A stretch of 64,000 nt of DNA, taken from NCBI GenBank assembly GCA_021324575.1, contig JAJPIW010000019.1:1-64000 (forward strand), given 5' to 3'. Shown piece after piece: positions 63,077 through 64,000 of the stretch. Each line of letters starts with the position of its first letter. The stretch's first letter is position 1. The notes under the pieces were generated by a model. That model ran no database searches. It had not been told where the DNA came from and was given only the letters and a program-made list of their open reading frames with translations. The position numbers and the translations under genes were made by a program. Origin of the DNA: Intrasporangiaceae bacterium. GTDB lineage: Bacteria; Actinomycetota; Actinomycetes; Actinomycetales; Dermatophilaceae.

Positions 63077-64000
63077 TCGACCTGGCCGCGCCGGCACGCA
63101 CGTTCGACGGCGTGACGGTGATGGCCGACCACGCCGACCCGCTGCGCTTCCACTACGTCCCGGTGCGGCCCCGGATCGTCACCGATGACGCCGGCCAGCC
63201 GGAGCTGACCCTGCTCAGGTACCAGCTCGACGAGCAGACCCAGGGCGTCAGCGGCGCAGGGGTGTTCAGCCTCGCGGTCGACCTCGAGGTGGACGACGAC
63301 GTGCTCGTCGGGGTGCGAGGCAAGCTCGCGGCGGCGACCGGGCGGAGCGGCATACGGCTCACGCCGGTCTGGCCGGACTCCGGAACCTGCCGGTTGGTCA
63401 TGCTCGGGAAGGACGGCTCGGCCGATGCGCCTGGGGGAGCACCTGCCGCCGGGTCTGACGACGGGTTGGTGCAGACCGTCATCGGTGGTGCCGACCCGGC
63501 GCTCGCCTCGGGGGCCCGGACCCTGTTCACCGTGACTCTGACTCCCGACGGGGTGGCCCTCGTGGAGCAGGCCCTGACGAGCGGGGGTCTGCCGTTCGGC
63601 GTGGTGTACGACCTCAGCGTGGCGGCGCTGCGGCCGGCGCTGCACGCGACGGTGACGGCGAACTACGCGTACGCCTACCACTACTACGAGAACCGCCTTC
63701 ACGGTGGCCGGCTCCTCTTCGCCGCAGACATCGGCGAGACGATCCAGGACCTGAAGCAGCAGCAGGCCCTCACCGTGACCCTCGACAACCTGGTGCCCGA
63801 CGCCGACCAGAGCGGCATCTACCAGCAGGCGATCGACGCGGTGACCCAGTACGTCCTGCAGACCCTGTTCACCCCCACGCTGAGCCAGGCGCCCGCACCC
63901 GCCGACAGCGGCGGCAACGTGCTCAGCTCGATCGTCGACATGTTCACGGCCAGCTACAGCCTGATCAGCCTCGACACGAGCGAGCTCAAGACCCTCACCT
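63073..64000 (+). CDS. Cluster paralogue D, partial (runs off the window)
   Basis: The frame starts at ATG 63073, overlapping the stop of paralogue C (ATGA), and stays open to the end of the window (309 codons). The N-terminal domain (FDGVTVMADHADPLRFHYVPVRPRIVTDDAGQPELTLLRYQ) and middle module (about 155-195, FTVTLTPDGVALVEQALTSGGLPFGVVYDLSVAALRPALHATV) match paralogues A and C. The available end, about 200-309, corresponds to the helical region of C (ETIQDLKQQ, IYQQAIDAVTQYVLQTLF). Beta domains would be expected downstream. Confidence 0.75.
   Translation, partial: MIDLAAPARTFDGVTVMADHADPLRFHYVPVRPRIVTDDAGQPELTLLRYQLDEQTQGVSGAGVFSLAVDLEVDDDVLVGVRGKLAAATGRSGIRLTPVWPDSGTCRLVMLGKDGSADAPGGAPAAGSDDGLVQTVIGGADPALASGARTLFTVTLTPDGVALVEQALTSGGLPFGVVYDLSVAALRPALHATVTANYAYAYHYYENRLHGGRLLFAADIGETIQDLKQQQALTVTLDNLVPDADQSGIYQQAIDAVTQYVLQTLFTPTLSQAPAPADSGGNVLSSIVDMFTASYSLISLDTSELKTLT

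Overview
The window is high-GC (roughly 70%) actinobacterial chromosome. Mycothione reductase, a complete Pup-proteasome set, phosphatidylinositol mannoside genes, a deazaflavin-dependent nitroreductase-like protein and an HtdX-FabG4-FadA2 block all point to Actinomycetota. Gene content and codon style fit the Intrasporangiaceae (Janibacter, Knoellia, Terrabacter, Phycicoccus and relatives), but the genus is inference. No rRNA, tRNA, CRISPR array or insertion sequence was seen. Genes are tightly packed, with many 4-bp ATGA/GTGA start-stop overlaps.

Layout. 0-8 kb: a secreted beta-propeller protein, a small MOSC protein, and a TetR regulator divergent from a fatty-acyl operon (thiolase, FabG4-type ketoacyl reductase, MaoC-type hydratase); then an S51 peptidase and a GPP34 protein. 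8-24 kb: the block thrS, HIT hydrolase, PI-phosphate synthase, PIM acyltransferase, PimA, pdxS, ABC exporter, pdxT, yebC and ruvCAB, which in mycobacteria is also clustered. It is interrupted by a methyltransferase, an oxidoreductase and a degenerate PLP decarboxylase homologue. 24.3-24.8 kb: a non-coding island full of repeats, followed by DUF3054 and an atypical PRPP synthetase. 26-43 kb: Pup-proteasome and neighbours (dop, pup, prcB, prcA, pafA, two FKBP isomerases, DUF3866, pafB, pafC, tatA, tatC, lipid kinase, helY, 5'-3' exonuclease). 43-54 kb: Lrp regulator, YbaK, ASCH, a divergent lysine 2,3-aminomutase / 3,5-diaminohexanoate dehydrogenase pair, pta-ackA, DUF5995, mycothione reductase.

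54-64 kb is the least ordinary part. A small protein coupled to a metzincin-like HExxH protease is followed by four large, mutually related proteins built from a shared N-terminal domain, a shared middle module and tandem beta domains. I do not recognise this family. The cluster has a strong palindromic operator candidate in its divergent promoter region and runs off the end of the window.

Two window-wide patterns stand out. First, the 7-mer GGCATAC and its complement GTATGCC occur close to 90 times by my hand count, against about 6 expected from base composition. It forces otherwise rare codons and appears as inverted pairs in intergenic hairpins, much like a DNA uptake sequence. Second, about twenty genes lack a Shine-Dalgarno sequence and instead carry a TANNNT -10 hexamer 5-7 nt before the start codon, which indicates leaderless transcription; in several cases the previous gene's TAG stop forms the first half of that -10.
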